Shown: positions 14,870 through 23,769, numbered from the stretch's first letter. The stretch: 64,000 bases of DNA from Nocardioides islandensis (GCF_015352455.1 NZ_JADKPN010000003.1:124001-188000); one strand, 5' to 3'. Notes: a model not told the origin generated them from the letters alone. Numbers and translations: made by a program.

Positions 14870-16567
14870 ATGCCCGACAACTCATCTGGGATCGACATGA
14901 AGCCCCGCTCCCGCGACGTCACCGACGGTCTGGAGAAGACCGCGGCGCGCGGCATGTTGCGGGCGGTCGGGATGGGCGACGAGGACTTCGCCAAGCCGCA
15001 GATCGGGGTCGCGTCGTCGTGGAACGAGATCACGCCCTGCAACCTGTCGCTGGACCGGCTGGCCAAGGCCGTGAAGAACGGCGTGCACGCGGCCGGCGGG
15101 TACCCGCTGGAGTTCGGCACCATCTCGGTCTCCGACGGCATCGCCATGGGCCACGAGGGCATGCACTTCTCGCTGGTCTCCCGCGAGGTGATCGCCGACT
15201 CCGTCGAGACGGTGATGATGGCCGAGCGGCTCGACGGCTCCGTGCTGCTCGCCGGCTGCGACAAGTCCCTGCCCGGCATGCTCATGGCGGCCGCGCGGCT
15301 CGACCTCGCGAGTGTCTTCCTGTACGCCGGGTCGATCATGCCCGGCCAGGTCGACGGCCGCGACGTGACGATCATCGACGCCTTCGAGGCCGTGGGCGCC
15401 TGTCTCGCCGGCAAGATCACCCGCGAGGAGGTCGACCGCATCGAGCGGGCGATCTGCCCGGGCGAGGGTGCGTGCGGCGGCATGTACACGGCCAACACCA
15501 TGGCCGCCGTCGGCGAGGCGCTCGGCATGTCGCTGCCGGGGTCGGCCGCGCCGCCGGCCGTCGACCGCCGCCGCGACGGGTTCGCCCACCGCTCGGGCCA
15601 GGCCGTCGTGGAGATGCTGCGCCAGGGGATCACCGCGCGGCAGGTGATGACGCGCGAGGCGTTCGAGAACGCCATCGCCGTCGTGATGGCCCTCGGCGGC
15701 TCGACGAACGCCGTCCTCCACCTGCTGGCGATCGCCCGCGAGGCCGACGTGGACCTCCAGCTCGACGACTTCAACCGGATCGGCGACAAGGTCCCGCACC
15801 TCGGTGACCTCAAGCCCTTCGGCCGCTACGTGATGAACGACGTCGACAAGGTCGGCGGCATCCCGGTCGTGATGCGGGCGCTGCTCGACGCCGGGCTCAT
15901 GCACGGCGACGTGCTCACCGTGACCGGCAAGACGATGGCCGAGAACCTCGCCGACCTCACCCCGCCCGACCTGGACGACGACGTCATCCGGAGCCTGGAC
16001 CGGCCGATCCACCGCACCGGCGGCATCACCATCCTCACCGGCTCGCTCGCGCCGGAGGGCGCGGTGGTGAAGAGCGCCGGCTTCGACGACGACGTGTTCC
16101 GCGGCACCGCGCGGGTCTTCGACCGCGAGCGGCAGGCGCTCGACGCGCTCGCCGCCGGCCAGATCCAGCACGGCGACGTGGTGGTGATCCGCTACGAGGG
16201 TCCGAAGGGTGGCCCGGGCATGCGCGAGATGCTGGCGATCACCGGCGCCATCAAGGGTGCGGGTCTCGGCAAGGACGTGCTGCTGGTGACCGACGGCCGG
16301 TTCTCCGGCGGTACGACGGGGCTCTGCGTCGGGCACATCGCGCCGGAGGCCGTGGACGGTGGACCCATCGCGTTCGTCCGCGACGGCGACGCGATCACGC
16401 TCGACGTGAAGAACCGGACCCTTGATGTTGCGACCCCCGACGGTGCTGATGACTGGGAGGACCGCCGCGTCGGATGGGCGCCGCTGCCGCCCGTCTACAC
16501 CCGCGGCGTTCTTGGCAAGTACGTGCAGCTCGTGCAGTCCGCGGCGCACGGCGCGGTGTGCGGCTGA
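14870..16567 (+). CDS. ilvD: Dihydroxy-acid dehydratase
   Basis: 565 residues, usual length for IlvD. It dehydrates 2,3-dihydroxy-isovalerate and 2,3-dihydroxy-3-methylvalerate to the 2-keto acids in valine, leucine and isoleucine synthesis. Iron-sulfur ligand Cys residues are in [16 protein letters not shown] and [25 protein letters not shown] near the C-terminus carries the catalytic Ser. Cytosolic. TAGGCT ends six bases before the ATG, so transcription is probably leaderless; no leader peptide or T-tract attenuator is present, unlike ilvB and cimA. It stands apart from ilvBNC by 7 kb of accessory genes. Confidence 0.97.
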   Translation: MPDNSSGIDMKPRSRDVTDGLEKTAARGMLRAVGMGDEDFAKPQIGVASSWNEITPCNLSLDRLAKAVKNGVHAAGGYPLEFGTISVSDGIAMGHEGMHFSLVSREVIADSVETVMMAERLDGSVLLAGCDKSLPGMLMAAARLDLASVFLYAGSIMPGQVDGRDVTIIDAFEAVGACLAGKITREEVDRIERAICPGEGACGGMYTANTMAAVGEALGMSLPGSAAPPAVDRRRDGFAHRSGQAVVEMLRQGITARQVMTREAFENAIAVVMALGGSTNAVLHLLAIAREADVDLQLDDFNRIGDKVPHLGDLKPFGRYVMNDVDKVGGIPVVMRALLDAGLMHGDVLTVTGKTMAENLADLTPPDLDDDVIRSLDRPIHRTGGITILTGSLAPEGAVVKSAGFDDDVFRGTARVFDRERQALDALAAGQIQHGDVVVIRYEGPKGGPGMREMLAITGAIKGAGLGKDVLLVTDGRFSGGTTGLCVGHIAPEAVDGGPIAFVRDGDAITLDVKNRTLDVATPDGADDWEDRRVGWAPLPPVYTRGVLGKYVQLVQSAAHGAVCG

Positions 16568-16745
16568 CGCACGATCCAGGCGTGGGATGACGAGCGGAGG
16601 GACGCTGGTCTGGATAACCAGTCCACCTGGTCAATCCGAGTCAAATGTCCGGCGTTCAGCGGCCATCCACGCGTGCGGAGGCCTAGCGTCGCGCTAGCGG
16701 CCTTCGCCCCCCGAGGCCGCGACATCTCCCCCCGGAGCGCCCCCC
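16568..16745. promoter_or_regulatory. Intergenic region with palindromic CTGG/CCAG boxes and a -10
   Basis: CTGGATAACCAG near 16610-16621 is a perfect palindromic box, with CCAGTCCACCTGG just after it, in a locally less GC-rich stretch. TAGCGT lies near 16684. Together they could form an operator and promoter for the GNAT gene, leaving a leader of about 50 bases. Confidence 0.35.
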
Positions 16746-17135
16746 ATGACGATCGAAGCCGTACTTCCCCGTGCCACCTTCCGTCCGACCACCGTGGGTG
16801 ACGCCGCGTCCCGGTACCGCGGCGCCGTCGACGAGGTCATCGACCTCGACGGCCTCTCCGTCGGCCACATCCTGGTAGCCCCGATCGCGGGCCTCCCCGG
16901 CGGCTGGACGGTCGTCGACCTGTTCGTGCGGCCGGCCCACCGTGGCCGCGGCGCCGGCACCGCCGCCCTGCTGCGCTGGGTCGGCATCGCCCACGAGCAG
17001 GGTGGCCCCCTGTCGATCACCCGTCCCGCGGACGACCCGCACCGCGACTACTTCCTGCGCCTCGGCTTCCGGATGATCCCGGCCATCGGCTCCCGCGAGG
17101 TGCGGTACGTGAACGACCAGGAACCCGCCTGGTGA
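16746..17135 (+). CDS. GNAT-family N-acetyltransferase
   Basis: 129 residues. The acetyl-CoA motif A is clear: VVDLFVRPAHRGRGAGTAALLRWV, followed by the motif B region DYFLRLGFRMIP. It transfers acetyl groups from acetyl-CoA to an unknown amine. The next gene starts at GTG within its stop codon (GTGA), so the two are translationally coupled. Confidence 0.8.
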   Translation: MTIEAVLPRATFRPTTVGDAASRYRGAVDEVIDLDGLSVGHILVAPIAGLPGGWTVVDLFVRPAHRGRGAGTAALLRWVGIAHEQGGPLSITRPADDPHRDYFLRLGFRMIPAIGSREVRYVNDQEPAW

Positions 17136-18169
17136 GGACCTCCATCCCCGTCACCCACCCGCCGCGGGTCGACCGAGGCGTGGTCGCCACGCTCATCCGC
17201 CCGCAGGACCGGCTCGTCGTCGGCGTCCTCGCCGGGCCCGGCAGCCGCCTGGCCGATGGCGTCCGTGCCGGCCTCGCCGGCTCGCCGGACCTGTCCGCCG
17301 AGGTCCGGCCGCTGGTCCGCTCGGTCACCGTCGAGGCGCCGTACCGCGGCGCAGCGGTCGACGCCGCCCGGATGCTCGAGGACGGCGTCCGCGTCATCGT
17401 CGCCGACCTGCCGACACGGGTGCTGCGCCGCCTCGGTCCGCTGTGCCGCCAGTACGGCGCGGCGCTGGTCGCCGTGAGCACGGGCAGCCTCGAGGTCCCC
17501 GACCCGCTCGACGGCGTCGTGCACGTGTCCGAGCAGCGCTGGGACGCGGCCTTCGAGCTCGGCGACTGGTCGGCCCGGCACCTGGAGGCCAGGCTGTTCC
17601 AGGTCATCGCCGCACCCGAGGCCGAGTTCGACGTGGTCGACGCGCTCGCGCGGGGCCACCGCGGCGCCGGCGGCGAGGTGGCCGGCTCGGCCACCACCCA
17701 CGACGGCGCGGCCGGTCCCGCCGGCGACACCGGCGCGGAGGCGGCCGCCCTGGCCGCCCTGGTGGCCGGTGCCGGCACCGTGGCGGTGCACGCGACGGAC
17801 CGTGCCGGGGACGTCGTCCGCGCCGTGCGCCGTACCTGTGGGGACGTCGCCATCCTGCTCGTCGGTCCCGACGAGGACGCCGTGCGCGAGCTCAGCCGCC
17901 GGTTCGGCGCGGTCTACTCGGCGACCACCGCGTCCGCCGCCACCACGGCCACCGACGCCGGGCGCCTGGTCGCCCAGGCCGCCGCCCTCCTCGCCGAGCG
18001 GGGCGGGTCGTGGGCGGACCTGACCACGATGCTGGCCGGCGCGACCCTCGAGGGGCAGGCCGGACCGGTCGTCCTCGACCCGCTGACCCACTCCACGCGC
18101 GCCCTGGTCGTCGTCCGGCGGACCAGCACGGGTCGCCCGACCGTGGTCGCCCGGCGCGCCTCGATCTGA
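17132..18169 (+). CDS. Cytosolic type-I periplasmic-binding-protein-like protein, function unknown
   Basis: 345 residues, GTG start overlapping the GNAT stop. Repeated strand-helix units (VVGVLAGPGSRLADGVRAGL, VRVIVADLP, ALVAVSTGS, AEAAALAALVAGAGTVAVHATD, VAILLVGPDEDAV) read as the two Rossmann-like lobes of a type-I periplasmic binding protein, but there is no signal peptide and no lipobox, nor a DNA-binding domain as in LacI regulators. A short Ala/Gly-rich insert near residues 185-200 separates the lobes. It could sense a small molecule for the adjacent acetyltransferase. Role not known; fold assignment is by pattern. Confidence 0.5.
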   Translation: MRTSIPVTHPPRVDRGVVATLIRPQDRLVVGVLAGPGSRLADGVRAGLAGSPDLSAEVRPLVRSVTVEAPYRGAAVDAARMLEDGVRVIVADLPTRVLRRLGPLCRQYGAALVAVSTGSLEVPDPLDGVVHVSEQRWDAAFELGDWSARHLEARLFQVIAAPEAEFDVVDALARGHRGAGGEVAGSATTHDGAAGPAGDTGAEAAALAALVAGAGTVAVHATDRAGDVVRAVRRTCGDVAILLVGPDEDAVRELSRRFGAVYSATTASAATTATDAGRLVAQAAALLAERGGSWADLTTMLAGATLEGQAGPVVLDPLTHSTRALVVVRRTSTGRPTVVARRASI

Positions 18170-18198
18170 CCCCCAGAGGGTCCGCCTAGCGTGACCGC

Positions 18199-19161
18199 GT
18201 GAGGTACGGGGCCACGGTCGGACTGGCGCTGCTGCTGGCCGCCGGTGCCGGCGCGCTGGCCACCGGACCAGCGGCCGCCCCGGCGCCCGCGACCGGGCGG
18301 GCGACGCTCGTCCGGGCCGACACGACGACCGTCGCCGCCCCGTTGCCGGCCGCCCTCGTCCTCGCGCCGGAGGTGCCGGAGCTGCCCGGCGGCGGCACGA
18401 AGGTGTTCGGGCACCGCCGGTTTCTCGTCGCCTACTACGGCACGGCGGGCACGGGCGCGCTCGGCGTGCTCGGCGAGACCGCTCCGGACGCGATGCAGCG
18501 CCGGCTGTGGCGCGCCGCCCAGCCGTTCAAGCTCCCGGGCGAGCGGGTGCAGCCGGTCTACGAGCTGATCGTCACCGTCGCCGACCCGATCCCCGGTCCG
18601 CACGGAGCGTTCAACCACGACATCGCGCGGGAGCGCGTGCAGGAGTACGTCGACGCCGCGCACCGCAACAAGGCCCTGCTGGTGCTCGACATCCAGCCCG
18701 GCCGCACGGACTTCCTGACGGTCGTGAAGCGGTGGCGCTGGGCGCTCGAGGACCCGTGGGTCGGCCTGGCCCTCGACCCGGAGTGGCGGATGGGGCCGCG
18801 CCAGGTGCCCGGGCGGGTCATCGGCAGCGTCACCGCGGCGGAGGTCAACCGGGTCTCGGACTGGCTGTCCGGGCTGGTCGAGCGCAGGCACCTGCCCGAG
18901 AAGCCCCTCCTGCTGCACCAGTTCCGCACCACGATGATCCGCGGGATCGAGCACGTCGCCGACCGGCCCGGGCTGGCCGAGGTGCAACACGCCGACGGGT
19001 TCGGCACCCAGGCGCAGAAGCTGGCGACGTACCACACCATCGCCCGTCCGGAGCAGTTCGCCATGGGCTTCAAGCTGTTCTACGACGAGGACGTGCACCG
19101 CTTCACGCCCGCCCAGGTGCGGCGGATCCGGCCCGCGGTGCGGTTCGTCAGCTACCAGTAG
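18199..19161 (+). CDS. Exported protein of unknown function
   Basis: 320 residues from GTG 18199; TAGCGT ends six bases before it (leaderless). N-terminal signal-type hydrophobic segment (residues 5-27), then an Ala/Pro-rich linker and, from about 70, a compact domain: HRRFLVAYYGTAGTG, KALLVLDIQPGRTDF, WVGLALDPEWRM, KPLLLHQFRTTMI and EQFAMGFKLFYDED. The alternation of strands ending in acidic residues (VLDIQPG, LALDPEW, GFKLFYDEDV) resembles a TIM-barrel such as a glycoside-hydrolase-like fold. No family recognised. Confidence 0.6.
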   Translation: MRYGATVGLALLLAAGAGALATGPAAAPAPATGRATLVRADTTTVAAPLPAALVLAPEVPELPGGGTKVFGHRRFLVAYYGTAGTGALGVLGETAPDAMQRRLWRAAQPFKLPGERVQPVYELIVTVADPIPGPHGAFNHDIARERVQEYVDAAHRNKALLVLDIQPGRTDFLTVVKRWRWALEDPWVGLALDPEWRMGPRQVPGRVIGSVTAAEVNRVSDWLSGLVERRHLPEKPLLLHQFRTTMIRGIEHVADRPGLAEVQHADGFGTQAQKLATYHTIARPEQFAMGFKLFYDEDVHRFTPAQVRRIRPAVRFVSYQ

Positions 19162-19172
19162 GTTTGCCGGTT

Positions 19173-20042
19173 GTGCGGTACCCCGCGTTCTGCGACCACC
19201 ACGTGCACCTGGGGCTGATCGACGCCTCGGGCCTGGCCGCCTCCGGCGTCGGACGCGTCGTCGACCTCGGCTGGTCCGACGCCGTCCTCGCTCTCGTCGA
19301 GGCGGCACCGGTGCCGGCGGCGTACGCCGGCCGGTTCGTGTCGGCGCCCGGCGGCTACCCGTCGGCGAGCCGCTGGGCGCCGCCGCGGTGCACCAGCGAG
19401 GTGGCCGAGCCGCGCGACGCCGCCGACGCGGTCGCGCACCAGGTCGCCCTCGGCGCCGGCGTCGTGAAGGTCACGCTCAACCGCGACGCCGGCCCGGTGC
19501 CCGACGTACCGACCCTGCGGGCGGTGGTCGACGCCGCCACGGAGGCAGACCTCCCGGTCGTCGCGCACGTGGAGGGCCCGGGCATGGTCGAGCTCGCGCT
19601 GGCCGGCCACGTCGGTGCGCTCGCCCACACGCCCTGGACGCACCGGCTGGACGGCGAGGTCGTCGCCGAGGCCGTCGAGGCCGGGCAGGCCTGGGTGAGC
19701 ACGCTCGACATCCACGGCTACGGCACGCCGAGCGCCGACCAGGACCGGGCCGTCGACAACCTGGCCCGGTTCCACGCGGCCGGTGGACGGGTGCTCTACG
19801 GCACCGACCTCGGCAACGGCCCGCTGCCCGAGGCGCTGAACCTGCGCGAGGTCGGGTTGCTGCTCGACGCCGGACTCGGCGACGACGCGGTGCTTCTCGC
19901 GCTGACCGACCCGTGGCCGTTCGTGACGGTGACCGCGGCCGTGTCCGCCGGGAGCACGGAGGTGCCGGACGCGCCGGGACCGCTGGTGGAGAGACTGGCC
20001 TCGGCACGCGTCGTACCCGAGCCCACGACCGGGGGAGAGTGA
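19173..20042 (+). CDS. Metal-dependent amidohydrolase adjacent to kynureninase
   Basis: 289 residues from GTG 19173; its stop overlaps the kynU ATG (TGATG). The amidohydrolase metal ligands are complete: HVH in FCDHHVHLG, Lys in GVVKVTLN (possible carboxylated Lys), His in VVAHVEG and AHTPWTH, and Asp in LYGTDLGNG. Such enzymes hydrolyse amide or cyclic-amide bonds in the cytosol. Coupling to kynureninase suggests a role in kynurenine or anthranilate-linked metabolism, for example on a formyl- or acyl-kynurenine, but known kynurenine formamidases belong to other families, so this is only inference. Confidence 0.72.
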   Translation: MRYPAFCDHHVHLGLIDASGLAASGVGRVVDLGWSDAVLALVEAAPVPAAYAGRFVSAPGGYPSASRWAPPRCTSEVAEPRDAADAVAHQVALGAGVVKVTLNRDAGPVPDVPTLRAVVDAATEADLPVVAHVEGPGMVELALAGHVGALAHTPWTHRLDGEVVAEAVEAGQAWVSTLDIHGYGTPSADQDRAVDNLARFHAAGGRVLYGTDLGNGPLPEALNLREVGLLLDAGLGDDAVLLALTDPWPFVTVTAAVSAGSTEVPDAPGPLVERLASARVVPEPTTGGE

Positions 20043-21217
20043 TGGAGGACCCGCTCGAGGCCTACCGCGACCGCTTCGTCGGCGCGGACACCGACCTCGT
20101 CTACTTCGACGGCAACTCGCTCGGCCGGCCGCTGAAGGTGACGGCCGACCGGCTGCGCGACTTCGTGGTCGAGGAGTGGGGCGGCCGGCTGATCCGCGGC
20201 TGGGACGAGCGCTGGTTCGACCTCCCGCTGACCCTGGGCGACGAGATCGGCCGCGTCTGCCTGGGCGCGGGCCCGGGGCAGGTGGTGGTCGCGGACTCGA
20301 CGACGGTGCTGCTCTACAAGCTGATGCGGGCGGCCGTCGCCGCCCGTCCCGGGCGCACCGAGATCGTGATCGACCGCGACAACTTCCCGACCGACCGGTA
20401 CGTCGCGGACGGTGTGGCCCGCGAGTGCGGGCTGACCCTGCGGTGGGTCGAGGTCGACCGCTCCGCCGGCCTGACGGCCGAGCTGGTGGCCGACGCCGTG
20501 TCGGAGCGGACGGCGCTGGTGGTCGCCTCGCACGTCGCCTATCGCTCGGCCTGGCTGGCCGACATGCCGGCCATCACCCGGGTGGCGCACGACGCCGGCG
20601 CCCTCGTCCTGTGGGACGAGTGCCACTCCGCCGGCTCGGTGCCGGTGCGGCTGGACGAGGCCGGCGTCGACCTGGCGGTCGGCTGCACCTACAAGTACCT
20701 CAACGGCGGGCCGGGCTCGCCCGCCTGGGTGTACGTCGCGGAGCGGCACCTCGACTCGATGACCCAGCCGATCCAGGGCTGGATGGGCAACGTGGACCCG
20801 TTCCTGATGGGCCCGACGTACACGCCGACGGCCGGCATCCGCCGCTTCATCTCGGGCACGCCGGCGGTGGTCGGGATGCTGGCCGTCGCGGACATGGTCG
20901 CGCTGGTCGACGAGGTGGGCATCGACGCGGTGCGTGCGAAGTCCGTCGGGCTCACCGAGCACGCGATCGCGCTGGCCGACGAGCAGCTGGCCGAGCACGG
21001 CGTCACGGTGGCCTCGCCACGCTCGGCCGAGCAGCGCGGCGGGCACGTGACCCTGCACCACCCGGACATGGCGCGGGTCGTCGCCGCCCTCTGGGAGCGC
21101 GACGTGATCCCCGACTACCGCGACCCCGGCGGCCTGCGGGTCGGGCTGTCGCCGCTCTCCACGTCGTACGACGAGGTGGACCGCGGGATCGCCGCGGTGC
21201 GGGAGCTGCTCGCGTGA
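20042..21217 (+). CDS. kynU: Kynureninase
   Basis: 391 residues. PLP-dependent fold-type I enzyme that cleaves kynurenine to anthranilate and alanine (or 3-hydroxykynurenine to 3-hydroxyanthranilate). Motifs: VYFDGNSLGRP at the N-terminus, DECHSAGSVP with the PLP-contacting Asp, and the PLP Lys at residue 218 in GCTYKYLNGGPGSP; C-terminal GLRVGLSPLSTSYDEVD closes the active site. ATG overlaps the amidohydrolase stop, and the following GNAT starts inside the kynU stop. No tryptophan dioxygenase or 3-hydroxyanthranilate dioxygenase lies nearby, so the pathway must be completed elsewhere or start from imported kynurenine. Confidence 0.93.
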   Translation: MEDPLEAYRDRFVGADTDLVYFDGNSLGRPLKVTADRLRDFVVEEWGGRLIRGWDERWFDLPLTLGDEIGRVCLGAGPGQVVVADSTTVLLYKLMRAAVAARPGRTEIVIDRDNFPTDRYVADGVARECGLTLRWVEVDRSAGLTAELVADAVSERTALVVASHVAYRSAWLADMPAITRVAHDAGALVLWDECHSAGSVPVRLDEAGVDLAVGCTYKYLNGGPGSPAWVYVAERHLDSMTQPIQGWMGNVDPFLMGPTYTPTAGIRRFISGTPAVVGMLAVADMVALVDEVGIDAVRAKSVGLTEHAIALADEQLAEHGVTVASPRSAEQRGGHVTLHHPDMARVVAALWERDVIPDYRDPGGLRVGLSPLSTSYDEVDRGIAAVRELLA

Positions 21218-21918
21218 GCCCGGTGAACGAGCACGGCCAGCCGGTGGGGGAGCCGCTGGACTGGGAGGCGGCGCCGCGGCCGGTCCCGGTGGTGCTGACG
21301 GGTCGGTACGTGACGGTGTCCGGGCTGGAGCACGCCCACGGCGCCGACCTGTACGCCGCGATCTGCTCGGAGGCCGACGACGCCCTCTGGACCTACCGCC
21401 CCGCCGAGCGGCCGCAGACACCCGCGGCCATGGACGCGTTCGTCGAGGGCCAGCTGGCGCACCCGACCGACGTGACGTTCACGATCAGCCCGCGTGGCCG
21501 CGGCCCCGAGGGGATCGCCACGCTGATGCGCGTCGACGCCCCGAACGGCGTCGTCGAGGTCGGCGGCATCCTCCTCGCGCGGACGCTCCAGCGCACGCCT
21601 GCCTCGACCGAGGCGATGTACCTGCTCGCCCACCACGTCTTCGACGCCCTCGGCTACCGCAGGTACGAGTGGAAGTGCGACTCCCTCAACGAGCCGTCGC
21701 GGGTGGCCGCGGCGCGGCTCGGTTTCACCTACGAGGGCGGCTTCCGCAACGCCGTCGTCTACAAGGGCCGCAACCGCGACACCGACTGGTTCTCCATCAC
21801 CGACGCGGAGTGGCCGCGAGTCAGGGGCGCGCACGAGCAGTGGCTGGACCCGGCCAACTTCGACGCCTCCGGCCGGCAGCTCACCTCCCTCTCCGACCTG
21901 ACGCGCAACCCCGGGTAG
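21214..21918 (+). CDS. GNAT-family acetyltransferase (RimJ/RimL type)
   Basis: 234 residues from GTG 21214 overlapping the kynU stop. RimJ/RimL pattern: LTGRYVTVSGLE, AAICSEADDALWTYRP, VEVGGILLARTLQRTPASTEAMYLLAHHVFDALGY and the C-terminal YEWKCDSLNEPSRVAAARLGFTYEG acceptor/CoA region. It acetylates a protein N-terminus or small amine; given the coupling, a kynurenine- or amino-acid-related substrate is possible. Followed by an inverted repeat. Confidence 0.82.
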   Translation: MSPVNEHGQPVGEPLDWEAAPRPVPVVLTGRYVTVSGLEHAHGADLYAAICSEADDALWTYRPAERPQTPAAMDAFVEGQLAHPTDVTFTISPRGRGPEGIATLMRVDAPNGVVEVGGILLARTLQRTPASTEAMYLLAHHVFDALGYRRYEWKCDSLNEPSRVAAARLGFTYEGGFRNAVVYKGRNRDTDWFSITDAEWPRVRGAHEQWLDPANFDASGRQLTSLSDLTRNPG

Positions 21919-21920
21919 CG

Positions 21921-21967
21921 GTGTGTGAGTGTCGGTTTCCGCGCGACGAAACCGACACCCACTCACC
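21921..21967. repeat. Inverted repeat after the kynU operon
   Basis: GTGTCGGTTTC (21929-21939) and GAAACCGACAC (21948-21958) are perfect arms with an eight-base loop, flanked by GTGAGT and ACTCAC. No T-tract follows. It likely ends the kynU operon transcript; the shape is like other dispersed palindromes in this genome. Confidence 0.65.
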
Positions 21968-22006
21968 GCCGGTCGGGCTGTCGGCACCCCGTGGCAGGGT
22001 GGAGGG

Positions 22007-22669
22007 ATGGCTCGCGACACCACGACCCTGACCCGCACGCAGGTCGCCGACGAGCGGCTGACCGACTGGGAGTGGATGGTCGGCGCGATCGAGGCGAGGT
22101 ACGACACGGGCGGCTTCGCCGCCGGGCTCGAGCTCGTCAACCGGATCGGCGCGGCCGCCGAGGAGGCCGACCACCATCCCGACCTGACCCTCACCTGGCC
22201 GTACGTCCACGTCCGGCTCGTCAGCCACGACGCCGGCGGGGTGACCAGCCGGGACGTCGCCCTGGCGAGGCGGATCAGCGAGATCGCCGCCGGCGTCGGG
22301 GCCACGCCGACGCGCGAGAAGCTGACCCGGGTGGAGATCGGCCTCGACACGGCGGACACCCCGGCCGCCACGGAGTTCTGGTCGGCTGTCCTGGGGTACG
22401 ACGTCGCGGGCCACGAGGCCGTGGTGGATCCCGACGGGCGCCAGGTCGAGCTGTGGTTCCAGGAGTCCGACGCCCGCGACGAGGGGCGCCAGCGCTTCCA
22501 CGTCGACGTCACGGTCCCGCCGGACCAGGCCCAGGCTCGCATCGACGCGGCGCTCGCGGCCGGCGGCACGATCGTCAGCACCGACCGGGCACCGGCCTTC
22601 ACGGTGCTCGCCGACCCCGAGGGCAACAAGGTCTGCGTCTGCACCTGGCAGGGGAGGGAGAGCAGCTGA
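22007..22669 (+). CDS. Pterin-4a-carbinolamine dehydratase domain fused to a VOC (glyoxalase-like) domain, copy 1
   Basis: 220 residues; GGAGGG precedes the ATG. Residues 1-105 are a PCD/DCoH domain with the catalytic motif EADHHPDLTLTWPYVHVRLVSHD and GGVTSRDVALA. Residues 108-220 are a vicinal-oxygen-chelate domain (VEIGLDTADTPAATEFWSAVLGY, QRFHVDVTV, VLADPEGNKVCVCTW). PCD recycles 4a-hydroxytetrahydrobiopterin for aromatic hydroxylases; what the VOC half adds is not known. No aromatic amino-acid hydroxylase is in the window. The stop overlaps the next ATG. A second fusion of the same design is at 23100, so this is one end of a tandem. Confidence 0.8.
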   Translation: MARDTTTLTRTQVADERLTDWEWMVGAIEARYDTGGFAAGLELVNRIGAAAEEADHHPDLTLTWPYVHVRLVSHDAGGVTSRDVALARRISEIAAGVGATPTREKLTRVEIGLDTADTPAATEFWSAVLGYDVAGHEAVVDPDGRQVELWFQESDARDEGRQRFHVDVTVPPDQAQARIDAALAAGGTIVSTDRAPAFTVLADPEGNKVCVCTWQGRESS

Positions 22670-23103
22670 TGGACCCGCGGGTCAGCTTCATCTCCCTGGC
22701 GATCCCCGACCTCGAGGCCGCCCGGCGCTTCTACGTCGACGGCCTCGGCTGGGAGGCGGTGATGGACGTGCCCGACGACGTCGTGATGATCCAGGTCGGC
22801 GAGCACCTCGTCCTGTCGCTGTGGGCCCAGGCGGCGTTCGAGGCCGAGGTCGGCGAGATCCGCCGCGGGCCGGGCCTGGCCCCGATCACCCTGGCCCACA
22901 ACCTGCCCGACCGCGGCCGGGTCGACGCCGTCCTGGAGGAGGCGCGCGCGGCCGGCGCGTCGTACGTCGAGACGCCGCAGGAGCGGGAGTGGGGTGGGTA
23001 CACCGGGTACTTCGCCGACCCGGCGGGCTACCGCTGGGAGGTCGCCTGGAACCCCGGCGACATCGGCCGCCTCGTCCTGCCCGACCCGAAGGAGACCCGA
23101 TGA
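22669..23103 (+). CDS. VOC-family (glyoxalase/bleomycin-resistance-like) protein
   Basis: 144 residues. Two-module VOC protein with SFISLAIPDLEAARRFYVDGLGWEAV at the N-terminus and GYTGYFADPAGYRWEVAWNPG at the C-terminal strand; the usual metal His/Glu set is only partly visible, so it may be a binding protein rather than an enzyme. ATGA overlaps link it on both sides to the two PCD-VOC fusion genes. Confidence 0.82.
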   Translation: MDPRVSFISLAIPDLEAARRFYVDGLGWEAVMDVPDDVVMIQVGEHLVLSLWAQAAFEAEVGEIRRGPGLAPITLAHNLPDRGRVDAVLEEARAAGASYVETPQEREWGGYTGYFADPAGYRWEVAWNPGDIGRLVLPDPKETR

Positions 23104-23753
23104 CCACGCTCAAGCCCGCCCAGTTCACCGAGGAGGGGCTCACCGACTGGGTGTGGCTGGTGCGCGGCATCGAGGCGAGGTACGAGACCGGAGGCTTCGC
23201 GACCGGCCTCGAGCTCGTCAACCGCATCGGCGCCGCCGCCGAGGAGGCCAACCACCACCCCGACCTCACCCTGACCTGGCCCACCGTGCACGTCAGCCTG
23301 TTCAGCCACGACGTCGGCGCCGTCACCGAGCGCGACGTGGGGCTGGCCCGCACCATCAGCGGCATCGCCCGGGACCTCGGCGTCACGCCCACACCCGAGA
23401 AGCTGACGAAGCTCGAGTGGGCCCTCGACACCGCCGACAAGCCGGCTGCGGTGAGGTTCTGGGCCGCGGTGCTCGGGTACGACGGGGAGTCGGACCCCAA
23501 CGAGGTCGCCGACCCCGACGGGCGCGGTGTGACCCTGTGGTTCCAGGGCTCCGACGCCCAGGAGGCCGACCGCCAGCGCTTCCACGTCGACGTCCACGTC
23601 GCCCCCGACCAGGCGAAGGGTCGCATCGAGGCGGCGCTGGCCGCCGGTGGCACGCTCGTCAGCGACGCGCACGCACCGTCGTTCACCGTCGTCGCCGACC
23701 CCGAGGGCAACAAGGCCTGCGTCTGCACCTGGCAGCCGGCCGACAAGAAGTGA
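23100..23753 (+). CDS. Pterin-4a-carbinolamine dehydratase-VOC fusion, copy 2
   Basis: 217 residues, starting at ATG inside the previous stop. Same layout as the protein at 22007: PCD domain with ANHHPDLTLTWPTVHVSLFSHD, then a VOC domain (LEWALDTADKPAAVRFWAAVLGYDG, QRFHVDVHV, VVADPEGNKACVCTW). Long identical runs such as GLELVNRIGAAAEEA show a duplication. In the PCD part the HHPDLTL core is kept but the Gly-Gly after SHD is GA (DVGAVTERD), whereas copy 1 has GG. Last gene before the ilvB leader. Confidence 0.8.
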   Translation: MTTLKPAQFTEEGLTDWVWLVRGIEARYETGGFATGLELVNRIGAAAEEANHHPDLTLTWPTVHVSLFSHDVGAVTERDVGLARTISGIARDLGVTPTPEKLTKLEWALDTADKPAAVRFWAAVLGYDGESDPNEVADPDGRGVTLWFQGSDAQEADRQRFHVDVHVAPDQAKGRIEAALAAGGTLVSDAHAPSFTVVADPEGNKACVCTWQPADKK

Positions 23754-23769
23754 CCCAACCGTGAGACGC

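Noticed and set aside
19173..20042. Kynurenine formamidase (KynB)
   Set aside because: The protein is of the HxH amidohydrolase superfamily, not the cyclase or alpha/beta-hydrolase families of known formamidases; function left open.
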